Shown here: piece after piece, positions 38,401 through 52,400 of the stretch
Layout: every line of letters begins with the position of its first letter
Numbering within the stretch: position 1 is the stretch's first letter
DNA from: Baylisascaris procyonis
Taxonomy: Eukaryota > Nematoda > Chromadorea > Rhabditida > Ascarididae
Reading direction: 5' to 3'
DNA length: 64,000 nt
NCBI GenBank assembly: GCA_037389465.1
Contig: JAZARR010000197.1
Location: 8,085,501-8,149,500, forward strand
Notes under the pieces: model-generated
Databases searched by the model: none
Seen by the model: only the letters and a program-made list of their open reading frames with translations
What the model was told of the DNA's origin: nothing
Program-made: the position numbers and the translations under genes

Positions 38401-40382
38401 ATTGTGAATTGAAGCTGCCAGGTAAATGGAAATGGCTTAAAGCTACCAGACGGGATGAAACAAGACAGGTAATCAGACAGGTAAATGTGTAGACAAGCAT
38501 AGGTACTAATATGTTCCAATATTATGCTCTTTTAAGCGAATCACCAATTTAAAAAAAAATTGAATGTTGCAAACATTGAATGATGTGAGGAATTCCTCAT
38601 TTTTTCGTAAATTTATTTTTAATTTTAGCAATTAATGAAAATCTTACTTCCAGAAAAATTCGAGGAAAATTTAACCGCAAAAATGGATTGAAAATAAAGC
38701 ACCATTAGAGCTAATAACTTAGAGAATGATTGCATATGCGTATTAAGCAATAAATATTAGATTGAAATAACAAAAGAAAGATGAGATTAGTGAGAGTATC
38801 ATATCGATAAATGAGAAATGAAATTTTGAAATTCATTTGAAACAAAGATTCAACTTCCGGTTTAGATCACAACCTAAACGAGAACGGGCAACTTCTTGCA
38901 AAATAGTAACTCTCATGTAGGAAGTGTTCATGAGGACTGTCTGTTGCTAGAAAGTATCCCTTTTTTTGCAGTGAGAGCTTTCTTCCTCAAGGATGTCTAA
39001 AGGTTTATAGATCCTGATGGGAGATCGCCTCGATGTTGCTCAAATGAAATTCAAAAATTTTTTAATTGAGGAATGTTTTGTGATCCGATAGTGGGTGATC
39101 ATAATCTAATCACACTTGTAACATTTATGTGTTATAAAAATTAGAAAAAAAAAATATAAATTTGAAGCAAGCAACAGCAATATGGCAATTTGTTTTACAA
39201 GAAAATTTCAACTGCTCAAGATTGGCAATGAAAACATAAAGCTATCGCCGCATTACGCTAGTCGATCAATTATTTTAATTTTCATAGACGCATAAGAGGC
39301 TAAGCATACCAAACCTCCAAAAGTTTAAGCTCAATAACACATGTACGAGTATTAAAGATAACAAAATATCTGTCGTTATAACACATTTCCTCGTTACATT
39401 TAATGCTTAACATATGCTATAATTTTAGAGAAATTCGACTGTGCAAAATTTGATATATTTGAATCTCTATTTAAGTGAAGTTTCTCTTCTAGTTCAGCAT
39501 AAGGAACAAGCAGTTCACCTTTAATTAGCTCCGCATATTAAAATTCCACTAGAAGAGTCTATTAACGCATAATCCATCACAGGTAAGTTCAAATCATTGC
39601 TATTTATTGGTACTGATAGACAATAAAAATTTCATCTAGCGGTGCGTTGCATGGAACAACACTTAAGCATTGAGATAAACCGGAAGATAAAGAACCACTG
39701 CGATGCACCAAAAGCTGCATAAACCAAAACGTTCAAATGTATTTTCGAGCAGTTACGGCGGCTTCATAATATCCCTTCCCCCATTCCGTTCGATGGGAAG
39801 TGGGGAAGACACCAATACCCGAAGATTAAGGAAATAGAAAAGCTCATCTCTACTATGCGGGAATGTTGTTTAACCATCAAGCGATGCATATTTGAAATAC
39901 TCCAATGTTGCTTTTACCCGTTAAAATAGTACAGAATAAAAACTATTCCCTCTTACTGTTTAACTGAGAGGTAACAAAAGTAGTAAAATCAAATAGATTA
40001 CAAATTTAATGAAAAAAAACCTTATCAGCGAATACATAAATTACAATATTACCCGAATAAATCCCCTCGATATACTTTCTTTACGAATAGACTCAATCAC
40101 CTTTATTGTTGAAGGCGAAAAGAAATTAATTTCATGATTCACTTATTTCCATTATACATATTGCAATAAAAAAGGTAATTTGATCGCATAAATCTGAAAT
40201 TTCACCTGCCGATGGCGATATGCCTCACCCTAACTAAGAAAAAAATCAACATTTCCTATTTCCTTCAATAAAATTTCCCGTCTCAATAGATTTTTCGAAA
40301 ACTTTAAGAAATATTCTACCTGGAGAGAATTATTCAAAGCATTCAGTTCATTAGGAAACTGTACAAAAATATTTTAACTTAC

Positions 40383-40391
40383 CTTTGACAT
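40383..40391 (-). CDS. Candidate alternative first coding exon (Met-Ser-Lys)
   Basis: ATG TCA AAG sits directly before the strong donor AAAG|GTAAGTT on the minus strand. The ATG is the first one after an in-frame TAA about 60 nt upstream, and the exit phase 0 is compatible with the RGPDDLF exon, giving MSKRGPDDLF. Very short first coding exons are usual in PTB genes. However, ATG-AAG before a donor also occurs by chance elsewhere on this strand (near 34953 and 63420), so this alone is weak. The implied intron is about 8.8 kb. Confidence 0.25.
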
Positions 40392-40578
40392 CAATTCGGT
40401 AGACAATATTTGTACACACCAATGAATTGAGCAATTCACGAATGTTTGGATTTATTTGCAGTCGTAACAACAACAAGCCGTTAGCAATGCATTCGATGAA
40501 AGTATATGCCTCAATCAACGGCATACGAATCGCCGTTGTTTCTTCACTACCGTATACACCTCTCGGAAATACTGCCGC

Positions 40579-40630
40579 TACTGTAACTGAGTTGGCATTA
40601 CTGTAGCTGAATTGCGTTACTGTAGTTGTG
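40579..40630 (+). repeat. TACTGTA short tandem repeat
   Basis: Units of about 19-20 bases begin TACTGTAACTGAGTTGGCAT, then TACTGTAGCTGAATTGCGT, then TACTGTAGTTGTG. The repeat sits inside the minus-strand open frame at 40351-40743. Confidence 0.75.
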
Positions 40631-43600
40631 TATATCGTCAGAAAGTTCCAGCTTCGTGATTCAGAAAGAAGATTTGCTGCCTTACGATTTATGGTTCGAC
40701 TGTCCTTAATTCTCAGCAACGCACTCGTATATCGGCGTTTCACTTTTCATTCAAATATCAGTAAAATACGACAGTCTATCAGTATTTAAAAAAATCCAGC
40801 GGGCGATTTGAGCAATAAAGAGAGAGAATTTTTAAGAGACAGCCATCTGTAGCAACAACTGAAAAACGAAACTCACTGCAATAACGAATCAAAACATAGA
40901 AAAAGTATTTGCCAACACAAAACGATCAAGGAATCTAGCAAACTAAAAGTTACAGCAGCGGGTGCCATAAACTATACGACCCGATATAAAAAAAAGGGCT
41001 GAAAATACAAAAATAAGCGAAGAGAACACAAAACAACCATAAATATATTCAATATAAGACCCGATGACATAAGTATAAGATCATCTTATAGAAGCACGAT
41101 TCTGCTATTGGCATTAATCAACTCATATCATCAACTTAGACTAAAAGTCCCTATCCTTTTACTACTCAATTCCCTTCCCTTCTTAAATAGTGATCATGAA
41201 AGATTTCATTTGCCAAGAGAGCTGAATTTATCATTAATTAAGATAATCGAAATATGACTTAACTCTCTTGGTGCTAAGGTAGACGTAGTACAAACATGCG
41301 AACGAAATGGAGAGGAAGGGGTGATTTGAGGGGGGAAAGGGCTAGAAGGGGAGAGCATGCTCTAAGTCATGGGATGATTCATTGTTGCGTGCAATGCAAG
41401 TTTCCCTTCAAAACGCTAGCTTACAATATACGTATGATTGTATGTTATGAAAAGCATCGGAAACGTGGTAACCAAATACTAAAGACTACTGACAAACAGC
41501 TGGTTGGATTATCAACTAAGAAATAGTGAGATTTTTTTTTTCTACGCAAAGAACTTTTAAGTTTTTCGGGATGATTTTAAGAGAGAGAAAATTTGAAATA
41601 GAATATAATATTTCAAGAAAAGAAAAGGTTAGTGTTCCACGATTTAAAAAAAAAATACAATAATTTTCAGGATCTCGTTCTATGAAATGATTTTCACTGC
41701 AAAATAGTTTCACTATATTCAAAAAAATTTACTTTTAATTACTCATCTCAATTACTTTGTTTATTCACTTCAATCATCAAGCAAATATTTTTTTCTAAAT
41801 AATTGGCCTCTTTCCAATTGATTTTCACGTAGTTTTGGAGAATTGCCCATTGCAGGTGTACTACAACAAGATTGTATCTCTACATATGTTTCACTGTCTA
41901 TGAAATGACCCTAATTCACGTGATAAACCGCATCGAATTGTGAAATTTTAATCAATAAAAACGTACATAACAGATGGCAAGTGATCACCCTTACCGTAAT
42001 ATTGATTAATCAAATGCGAAAATAGCTTTCGATATTTAAAAGCTAAAAAAAATTTTTTTCGATACATTCTATATTGGTTCCAGTTTTCATTTTACACCTA
42101 CAACGAAGTTATTTCTTAACCTCTCATTTTTATTAGCAATTAGTGAAATTGAATGGTCGGTTAAACCAAAGCGCATCTCTATACCACACTTTTATATATA
42201 ATAAGATAGAAATGATGTTAAGCAAGGCTAGCATGATGCTGGTTTCAATTCGCTGATTTCAAGTGCCAACTTATAGGCCAACCGGGCATCCAAACAAATT
42301 GTAGATGTTTTTTTAAACAATTCAATGGAATTCCATCAGATTAGCCGTACAGGGCTTTGCATTCGAAACAGTGGCTAATTTTGCCTTTGATAAACTCATG
42401 AAATACTTAAAGCACAATTTGTATCTGCTGTTTCAGAACGTAAAAATCGCCGATCGGAAAAATGTTCTCTATACAATCGGTTGGAAAATAACATCGGTGA
42501 GGAAAATGCTGCAGAAAGCGACGAGAGGACTTCATGAGAGGTAAATATTGCGCGCTATGTCAATATTGTCCATTACATTGCCTCTGAATTCCAATATTTC
42601 TGGAATGTAAAAGCAACATTAAAAAATTTTATAACACAAGAGAGCAATTTCTTGATAATGCCCTATTAGTTTTTTTTTTTTTTGTTTCATTTGTTTAAAA
42701 AAGACGCAAAAATATATCATTGAGTGGACATAGACAAAAGTATATCCTTTTGGATTAATTTTAAAAAAGATACTTATTAATGTTCTCAACAACTTTTATT
42801 TATTTTCTTTATATTTATCATCGGTTTCATAGTGACTCAATTATATTCGACTGCATTAATCAATAAATGCTATTGATTCAGATAAGTTGGCCAGCTGTTC
42901 GTAAAGCATTCCAAAAATTCCAAAAAATAGTACAGAATTGTGCTAATGCGCGATATGCGTTTTTTGCAACTTTCCCATTTAATAAACCAACATTTATAAT
43001 TTACCAGTAAAACATGAGATAGAATCATAACGACGAATTGTGAAATTTCAGCCGAGGTAAGAAGGGGGTTAACTAAGCTTGAGGTTTTTGTCTCCCGATC
43101 GGTTGTTTTTCTGCTGCCTTTCCTCCGTACACCTCTTCTGTATCTCCTACCTCTATCTCAACGCACAAGACAATAATAGATCATGTTACTCAAGACTTGA
43201 GGCAAGAGAGAGGATATATGAAAGTTTATGAAGGAGGTGAGGAGGGGGATTGGGGAGGGAAGGGGAATCTAAGTGATGAATTGACCATCTAGGGTCACTT
43301 GTGCAACTAATTACACCATGTTACATTTATTATAGATGCATGGTGCAAGTGCAACAATAGAATCATTTATTCAATGAAGGATATGTGTTGAAATTTATGT
43401 GCAATAGGAAATCGATTCATGCCCAAAACGAAACCCTTTCCAAATGTTTAGAAAGAAAGCATCGATAGACGGGCGAAGAAAAAAATCAGGAAGCAATTCT
43501 AGAGTGTTCGAATGAGAAAGCACGGCATGCGCTTTTTGCACATTGCTTACCTGATCAACAAATTTCGTCACCTCACAACAAATATTGCTCTCAGAAAGAA

Positions 43601-46600
43601 AAACAGCGAGTAATCTTCAGGTTTTAAAAGTTTAAGTGACCTGACTATATTTGCATATTCTGAGTAAAAGATTCACTTTTTGAGATCCGACTGAGATGCA
43701 AAATGCAAATAAATTATAAAACATATGCAAATTTTTAGCGGCTATGAGATCTATATAAAGGTTAATTGGAACTTCAAATCTGAAGCCTGAAAGAGGTCAG
43801 CGCGTGATGTTAAACTAGAAATAAATTTTCTCACTGTAGCATCAGGAACTCTCGATTCGAAACTACTATACAGACATATCAACACGACCACAAAATACTT
43901 CGTTTTACGAATACAAGTATATCAGATCATTCATGAAGTGAAGAAATTTTTCCAGGGTAAGAGTTTATTCATAAATCCTTTCGTTTTTAATTATTTTTGA
44001 AGTTTTTTTTTTTTAAGAAACCGAACGAACCACGTATCGGAAAATAAGAATTTTTTCCAAAAATTTTAAATAGCCTAAATGCTGCAAACATGTTACCGTA
44101 ATGCCAAATTATGCTTTGATTATGCAAGGTATAAAGTATAAAGAAGCATTTTAAAAGAAGAAAAAAGTTTCTGAAGTAAAAAAATCACTAAGTGACCCAT
44201 TTTTTGTATAAATTTTACTACTTCATGATACTGATGCTGCGTATTAGAGTGATAAAGTATGGTAAGTAAATAGAACAATTTTATTGCTATGAACTCTCGT
44301 AATTTAGCGTACTTTCTTGAAGACAACCCTCAATACGAATAATTTCATTAGCAAAAGACTCTCTCAACAAATTTAAAAAATAGAGGACATCCTTTTCTCT
44401 TCCTGAATGTGAGATCTCCTTTAGCTATGGGGGAAGGGGGTAGGAAAGTGGAGGGGGACAAAGACAAAGAAGAGCAAAGGTAGTAGAGAGAAAAAGGGCA
44501 AAGAGAGAATCTCTTTAGAGTGCATTCTATCTGGACACCTGCGAGAATTTTGGCATGAGACCCTGTTCTCTTATTCATGAGATATTACTGTTCCAGTTAT
44601 ACGAGACAAATATAGAAATCTTCTTTGTCGACCACACACATAGACGCTGCTATTCTATTAACCTTTAATTTGGACGATCATTCTGGAAGGTGAATTTAAT
44701 TCCCACAGAAGGGATGCTTCGCATTGATAAAAAAAAACCGATTAAAATATCAGATGGTAAAATTGGAGAAAAGAAATATTTGGTACATGAAGATGTTTCA
44801 TAGAAGATTTGGATCATATTTCTTACAATAATATCAGCCCGAATTTAAATAATAACAATAATATTCGCAATTAGGCAATAATAAATAATAAAGAAAAATG
44901 TGATAATAGTGATAACAAGAATAATAGAAACCCCAAAAACCCCATGCAGATTTATTCATTTTGTAATGCCCATAGGAAACTTATCGGTGTTAATGATCTA
45001 CAGTACCAAATACCGTACAGTGGTTCATAAATGAAGAGAAAATATGAAAACCGATGATAAGTTGAAGTTTCTTGGAGGGATCGAATATTTCCTCGATCAT
45101 ACTGTGCTCTGTTTTTTCGTCTTCACTTCAGATATAGAATAGAACAGTATAGAATGATGAACGGTAAAGGAAGATGTGACGAATCATTCTATGTTAACAT
45201 CAACAAATACAAGGCAGACGGCTGGTACAATAGTGGTCGATGGTAGTGGATTTTCTCAACGATGGAACGTAACGAGAAATCGCAGTCTCGGTAGCAATGT
45301 TGTCTAAAGGTGTAGCTACCTAGCATCACCTCAGTAGCCCAAGAATAGTGCTTACGCAAATACAGCGACCAATGCGAATCAACGCCTCGCGCACGCGTCA
45401 CTAGTGCGTAAAAAATCGCTTCGCAACACTGGCACCGTGCACACATACCTCAACTCCTCAGCCTACATCCACCTACATCGAATCGAGAGAAGCACTTCGA
45501 ACATCCCTTACCTATATATTGAGTAAGGTGATCGAAGTGAAGGAAATCTTTTATACCTCGACAATGGAAGAGAGATCTAATAAAAGAAAGAAGAAAGGAA
45601 AGAGTTACCTGGGCAGGTCAGTTAGAAGAAGGAAGAAAGTAGACGGGGATGAGAACATATCGGGGTGTTATGCGGAATAGAAGCTACATATTGATAAGTT
45701 CATCTCGAAGACAACGAAAACACCAACTATTAGAAAGGTCTGACAATTTTCAAGTGAAATGCGAGTGCGATATAACCATGAGTTAAAGATAGCAAATATA
45801 TGAATAAACCATTCTAGAAGGCACTTTTACTTCGGTCACTCCGAAATTAGAAAAGGACCGATCTCATTCTATAGGAAACATTAAATATTCTGATCAATTT
45901 TTTTTCTAAATTTTATTAACTTTTTTATAGTAAATATTCCTATGATCACTTCAGGTGCCCCTTGCAATATCTCTTACAATGGTATGTTGAAAAAATTTGA
46001 TCACAACAGGCAAAATTTTTTTACAATTGTTGCTTCACATAAACAAATTTTAGTTGACTTACAAATGCATACAGATTAATTATCGTATTTCATTGCTAGA
46101 AGAATAATATTGTTCCATTTTATTTTTTTAAATTTATTGTTCTCTTTCTAAAAGATATTCATACATAGTGCTTCAACGTTACGAACTTCATATCGAATTT
46201 CTGCTTGCATATTAGGTGGACGATGCAAATTGCATTGCAAAACAATAGTTCGACTATTCCCTATGGTACACTAATGTGGCACTCGATACGAATTGCTTTG
46301 CAACATTTTATTACACTATGCAAGGCTTTATTGCACTAAACTTGCAAGTTGCGTCTTTTATCTGATTGCTTTATATGGTGTATTGCATATTGCGGAAGAT
46401 TTCAGTGCAACTATTTTATGATACACATTTAGGCAGCATACGTTACAAGTTATGCTGTGAAGCTATAGTCAGACTACTCTCCACTACAAACTGAGGTAAC
46501 GATCGCTACATGCTTTACAAAAAAGAATGCAAGGCTTTCAAAGTTTCAGCATGACCACTCCAATCTAGCTTCAGCCTCAGTTAAGTAAAGTTGGAGAGTA

Positions 46601-46760
46601 ATTTCTAATTCGTTATGACCATTAAACATTTCACTGTAATCGGATTATTTACCATTACGAAATACAATTGACGTGTTGAATTGTTGCTTTTCAGCAATGA
46701 TCAAAAGACAATGAAATAGCCTTCAAGATCAGATTTGATAGAATCAAAATTCTTCACTTC

Positions 46761-46850
46761 ATTTCCGATAGGTTTTTTTAAAGTAAAATTCCATACTCTA
46801 TTTCCGGTAAGTTTTTTGCCAAACTGTTTTTTTCCGGTAGGTTTTTTTTT
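46761..46850 (+). repeat. Three dispersed TTTCCGGTAGGTTTTTT-like units
   Basis: ATTTCCGATAGGTTTTTTT at 46761, TTTCCGGTAAGTTTTTT at 46801 and TTTCCGGTAGGTTTTTTTTT at 46831 recur at spacings of about 40 and 30 bases. Confidence 0.7.
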
Positions 46851-48477
46851 CATAAACTACGATGAAAAAATAAAAAATGATGAAAAAAGGATGAATTAAT
46901 TCCTCAAAAAAATGAGCATTGTGAAAATTTCAAAATCAAGAGAAGCATAAACTTTTGAAAGAGCGCTTTATGTGCATTGATGGAACGCTAACGTAAATCG
47001 ACAGCAATATTCGAATGCGATGTGAAATATGAAACCACACATCATAGACGCAATCAAAACATTTTCACACGTTCGCTTTTCTATCGAATCGGTGCATATA
47101 AGCTATATTGCTTTTGTGAACGCTAAACGTGAATCTAATATTACACTTGTGCACATAGAAATATTAAATAGGGCACTTTTACAATTTTATAATTTCCCAT
47201 ATGTTTCCCCTTCGCCTACCCTCTATCTCTGAAGTATTCCATGGAGGGGAGGTTATCAGGGGGTCGGGAATGATACATATGGATGATAATGAAATAACTT
47301 CAGATTAAAAGAAACGACCATAGGACGTTTCAGAGTTTAATGATGAAAGCTTTTACAATTGATGAGAGCAAAAGCAAACCATCAACACAAGCATGTATGA
47401 TGCATCGAACACGTCATCTCTTCTGTGTAATTCGGTTAGCGTCGCGAAACGAATAATTGCCTCTTCAAATGACGCTTTATTTCACAATTTATGGAAGTAA
47501 ATTGTGAAAAGTTGGCACAATATGTGTTTTTTTTGTAATCCAAAACGCTAATTCAAAGAAATAATGAGAGAATTCTAAGCAATCTATTTCCTGAATGAGT
47601 GAATAAATCTTAGAAGCGAAAATCTCTTCTTCCGCTATACCCTAACGTTTGCATTTAAAAAATTTGGATATGTTGAAGTGCATTTAAATCGTCAAAGAGG
47701 AAGGAGATTTAGCTGGAATGAAACGATCATTTGATGATAGCATAGAATCAAAAAATTTAATCGACATAGCTTCATCGATTTTCCTGTTTCCAACAATTGA
47801 ACCATAAAATAACACATACATAAATAGATATATACTTGTAACGTCACATACTTTTGTAGAGGCAAATGAATACCCAAATGAATACTCTTAAGGTACTATG
47901 ATGCGTTTTTTAGAGAAAAAGAGTAGGATGCATCTAATTGACAGATGCCTCACTGATCGATAAAAACGAACAGAAGTAAGGTAGTGCGGCTGGCAAAACC
48001 TATAGGCAACGCTTATGGACAACAAACGCTGTATGAGATTGTTGTCAACATTAGTTGAACCTAAAACAAATAATAAAATATATGAATAAATTTTTCAATA
48101 AACTTAGCCATACATATAGGTTTCTTTAGTCGTCTGTTCATGAAAGCATTAAAGTTAAATTACTAGAGATTTCTCTAGGTTGGTAATTAGGCTGTCAACA
48201 AGATGAAAAAGCGATCAGCTATGAGAAGCCGACTCATAATCGCATGCCAGGTGGATTCACCGTTATTGATCGTGTTGATAATAACAAGCGTATACGGCTT
48301 TATAGCGGCTTAACTTATTTCAACGCTCTACGAATCGTCTATTTTTATGCAATATTAGTTTAACATAAAGAAATTTGGAAACAGAAAGTAATACAATTGC
48401 ATATGCAACATTTGTAAAATATAACAATCTAAATTTATATGACGCCTTTTTATAAGATGGTCTTTTATGTAAAAAAA

Positions 48478-48516
<39 letters not shown>
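48478..48516 (+). repeat. (AAT)13 microsatellite
   Basis: Thirteen AAT units following an A run. Confidence 0.95.
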
Positions 48517-48517
<1 letters not shown>

Positions 48518-49320
48518 CAATAAAACAGATCTTCTATATACAGCACCCTGTAAGAGAACAATGTTTCATAAATTTGCCTATGAACTATGATGGAAAATAG
48601 GAATACAATAAGCGCGAGGAGAGCTTCGAGACGATCATATGCCAATATCGAAGGAAAACTCTTTCTTGCCGATTAATCCTCAATGCAACTCACCTCTTCA
48701 GAAAAAAATTTCAACTAAATATGCAAATTGAAATACTTTTATTAAATTCTAAATCGCTTTCTATTTAACATCACGTTCCAAGTCTCTTAGAATTCTTTTA
48801 GAAAAAGATGATAAATATGGACATTTGCATAATTCTTGGAAAGCAGCCTTGCGAGGAACGCATAAGTGATTGTCCAGGATTTTTTCATTTATGGGTCAAA
48901 TATCTCGCTTTCCGTACTTTACGTCATATCGCTTGCCATCCTATCTTAGAATTTTTATCTATTTTGCTTTTTTTTAAACTAATTCATCTCCTATGTGCCA
49001 ATAATATTCTTCCGGAATTTTCACTAAGAAGGCAATCCTCACAGCTCAGAGCCCAAATGTCGATTGTAAGACTACAGAATGGTCGAACCTGAGTCGATCC
49101 CCAAAAAATAAATGCCCATTAAATTTTTAATGAAATCGTTTTCAAGTGTTGTTCACGTTGTGACCAACGACAACAATTGAGAAAAATTTGCGTTATCATC
49201 ATGCTGTGCTGCACTTCGTCTTTCGCCGTCAACGGCTGATCAACATCGATTTCTTATTGCAAATATTTCAATAGTCTAATCAACTCCTCATCCAAAGATG
49301 GCTCTAAAATAGCAGATACC

Positions 49321-49322
<2 letters not shown>

Positions 49323-49412
<90 letters not shown>
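49323..49412. repeat. (TA)n microsatellite, longest in the window
   Basis: About 45 uninterrupted TA units. Confidence 0.97.
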
Positions 49413-49414
<2 letters not shown>

Positions 49415-52400
49415 GTGGAACATCTCCGCTCAAATGAAATCGAATATATTATTGATTGCCTGGAGAGAGCCCTTTTTTTCATTACTTGCAACTGTGGCTC
49501 AATGGGGTTCACTTAGAAAATTCTCCAGGATCAAAGAATGCGAACGAAAGAAGTGTTAAAGCTACGCTAAGCTGTTGAATGATAATCGTTTCGCTTTCAA
49601 TCGCACAACACTAATGATGCGTTTAGATGAATTATGCAACATTTTACTACTCGTTATTTAGCACTTCTCTACACAGTAATATCCATACGAAAGATGCATA
49701 AAAATAAGAAAATTTAAAATAGTTTCGACTTGAAACTTTAAATTTTCAGAGACTTTGGAAAATAAAAGCGAAATGATTTGAATATTGAAGAGGGTATCAA
49801 AGAACGAGATATCTCAACTTCATGTTCTACAATATTTACTTCAATGAAAGCTCAACCTCTCAAAGATCAATCTCAATTTTTCAAATCTAATCCATATCAA
49901 AAGAATTCCGCAAACATGAAATCAGTAATTTTAATGATAACCTCATTAAACAATCTCTTCTTTTATTATTCATAAATTAAAAATAAAAAAATTGAGTGGT
50001 GAGATGAGCGCCAAACATCCAAATCACGCGTGTCACAAATCAGCAGATTGCTATCAAGAGCAACTCGAGCATATTTCATTGTTTTTGCACAGCAATGTAA
50101 CTATGATCTTCAGTTGCATAATATCATAACAAATTATATGCAACACATGTTAAATATCTGATGATGTGTAAAAAAAAAAATTCATTCAAAAATTTCTTCG
50201 ATTTTTTTTTTACAAGATATGAATGCGGTAACGTAGGTAAGAGACGAATAGAGAAAGCCAAACGAAAAGGGGAGTGAAAATCCCTCGTAACTTCACGATG
50301 AATTAGTATTACTAACGATAGAAAATATGAGTGCTTCTAGGTGCAATCGAATAAAGACATACAACACACCATTACGGCGTTCATTTTGACATGCTGTCAT
50401 GGATACCAACGAACGTGGCATATGACGTCGATCGGTTGTTGTTAAACGAACAAATCCTATATATACTCATCGAAAAAGTCGCATAAAAATTTTGAAATAT
50501 ATAAATTTGATAAAATAACAAAAATTAAAACTTTAAAATGATTCGGCAGTAATTTAAATGTGAAGAAACTAAACTAGATGTTATATATCAACTCAATTGG
50601 CTATTATCTGCGCTTTCTGGAGGAAATCCCAACGCCTTACAATTTTATAAATTCCACAAATCTTAAGAGGAAATTGAAATAAATTACAAATAAATGGAAA
50701 AAATTTTATGAAATATTTTGTCACAAGGTTTATGTTGAATGCGATCGTTGCGCTATGGAAATAATGCTTTCACATTTTTCAATATAAGAGAAGATATAAG
50801 TGAGCATTGTGAAAATTTTAAAATAAATGAAATATATTTTATGCAAATTACGAGCATCGATAGGCTGTAATAAGTGATTAGAGTAAGCCATAATCATGAA
50901 AAGCTCTTAAGGCCTACTGAAATAATATCTTACTGTAGCCGTTATTACTGTTTACTGTAATTTTGCAATAGTTTTTTTGCGGATTGCACTAAGCTTTAAA
51001 GTTTCATCATTATATAAATTATTGAGCAAATATTTACTTCATGTGTTTATCTTAATATTTATGCTTTTAGCTCCAACATTTTGTAGATAACTCCACGCAA
51101 AAAATAGCACTGATAAAAAATGGTTCAGCAATCTGCAAATTGCAACGGCACCCTACAAAATGCAAAATAACGAAAATAATAAAGTAAGAAAAGCAATAGT
51201 TGGCTAAAGTTGTGGCAGTTAGCAATATGCTGCTTTAAAGCGGAAGGTATCTTTCAAATTCCCACGAGGATTCCATTTTAATGATCGCTATGTGCAATTT
51301 TACTCTCAAAAGTGTCACTGTTGAAAATTTTCATGAAAAATTTCAACATTTCAAAGTTTCGCAAAAAATTTTCCAATATCCAAAAAGTAGATAAATTCTA
51401 TTAATATTTACCGACGGTATTGAAGTCTCATAAAATTCTATAATATAATTTGAACAACTATTTACTTATAATCTATTGTTATAGTTGCACTTTAATCTCG
51501 TATATTGATATTATAAAATTGTAAAATAGAAGCAGAAACAGCATCAACAAGGCGATTCACAATGAATACGACTAAGTGATGTTTTGATTTCCTAAGAAAG
51601 CGTTTTACAAACATTTAATGACTCATTATTATTTACAATGTTTAATTTGAATTTCTTTTAAACGTTATTATGCACTTCTCTTACTGCCACGTCTCTACTT
51701 ATGAGACTAATTCACTCAGCAGATTATGCATAAGTCATTTTTATTCAAATTACCTTTGAAAATATTCGTCGAACACTTTCATTGTTCACCTTTATATACC
51801 TGTAATATTCAAATTGCCCCATTAGGCATGCAAACTAAGAACAAATCGAATATATTAGTGGCATACGCTGAATTATATCTAACGTAAATGATTTAGGTTT
51901 ATTAGAGTATTTCATGTGATCACTTATTAAGTCATATTCATATCATTATAAATGGAACACTTTTTCTTACAACTAGATTTGTAGAATAGATGTGAGATGG
52001 CAATAGCGAGAAGAAAATTTCCCGCATAAAAATGCATTCAAATGTAAAAACTTTTAGATAAAAAGGCAAATCTAGTGGATACAAAGATGATGCACGACAG
52101 ACGGCTGCCATCAATAAAGCTAATTTTTGTAATACATATTACAACAAATAAGATCGATTCGTCTAATTTAAACGTTTTAAATTTCAATTAGATAAATGAA
52201 AATATTCGTTTCATTTTCTAACGATTACAATTATTTTCATTGCTATATTTCGTAAAATAAATTAAACTAAATCAGCGATGATTTTAAATTCCTGAATTTA
52301 ATAGAATAAAGTTCAAAGAGGGAACCCTACGACAATAATTAAAACCATTTCATTATTCAGTACTATCAAATGAATAAGTTGAGAAGAATTTCAAAAAAGC

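Larger units (their letters stand above)
31602..40382. other. Long stretch upstream of PTB exon a, probably 5' intron
   Basis: No exon could be supported here. If either candidate first exon is right, this is intron. It holds an (AT)10 tract at 31649-31668, homopolymer A runs, and a run of nine C at 35445-35453 in a C-rich patch. All open frames are short and of low-complexity or random composition. Confidence 0.5.
40351..40743 (-). other. 130-codon open frame overlapping the 40383 donor, unassigned
   Basis: This minus-strand frame is open for 130 codons, long for this AT-rich window, with a starting ATG and a fairly ordinary composition (for example TTVTQFSYSNANSVTVAAVF and PLIEAYTFIECIANGLLLL). 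It matches no family I recognise. Part of it is the plus-strand TACTGTA tandem repeat at 40579-40630. It reads across the good donor at 40383/40382 in phase 1, which does not fit the phase-0 acceptor at 31601: in that frame a stop appears within the exon. It may be 5' untranslated sequence of a PTB transcript, an exon of an unknown gene, or chance. Confidence 0.2.
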
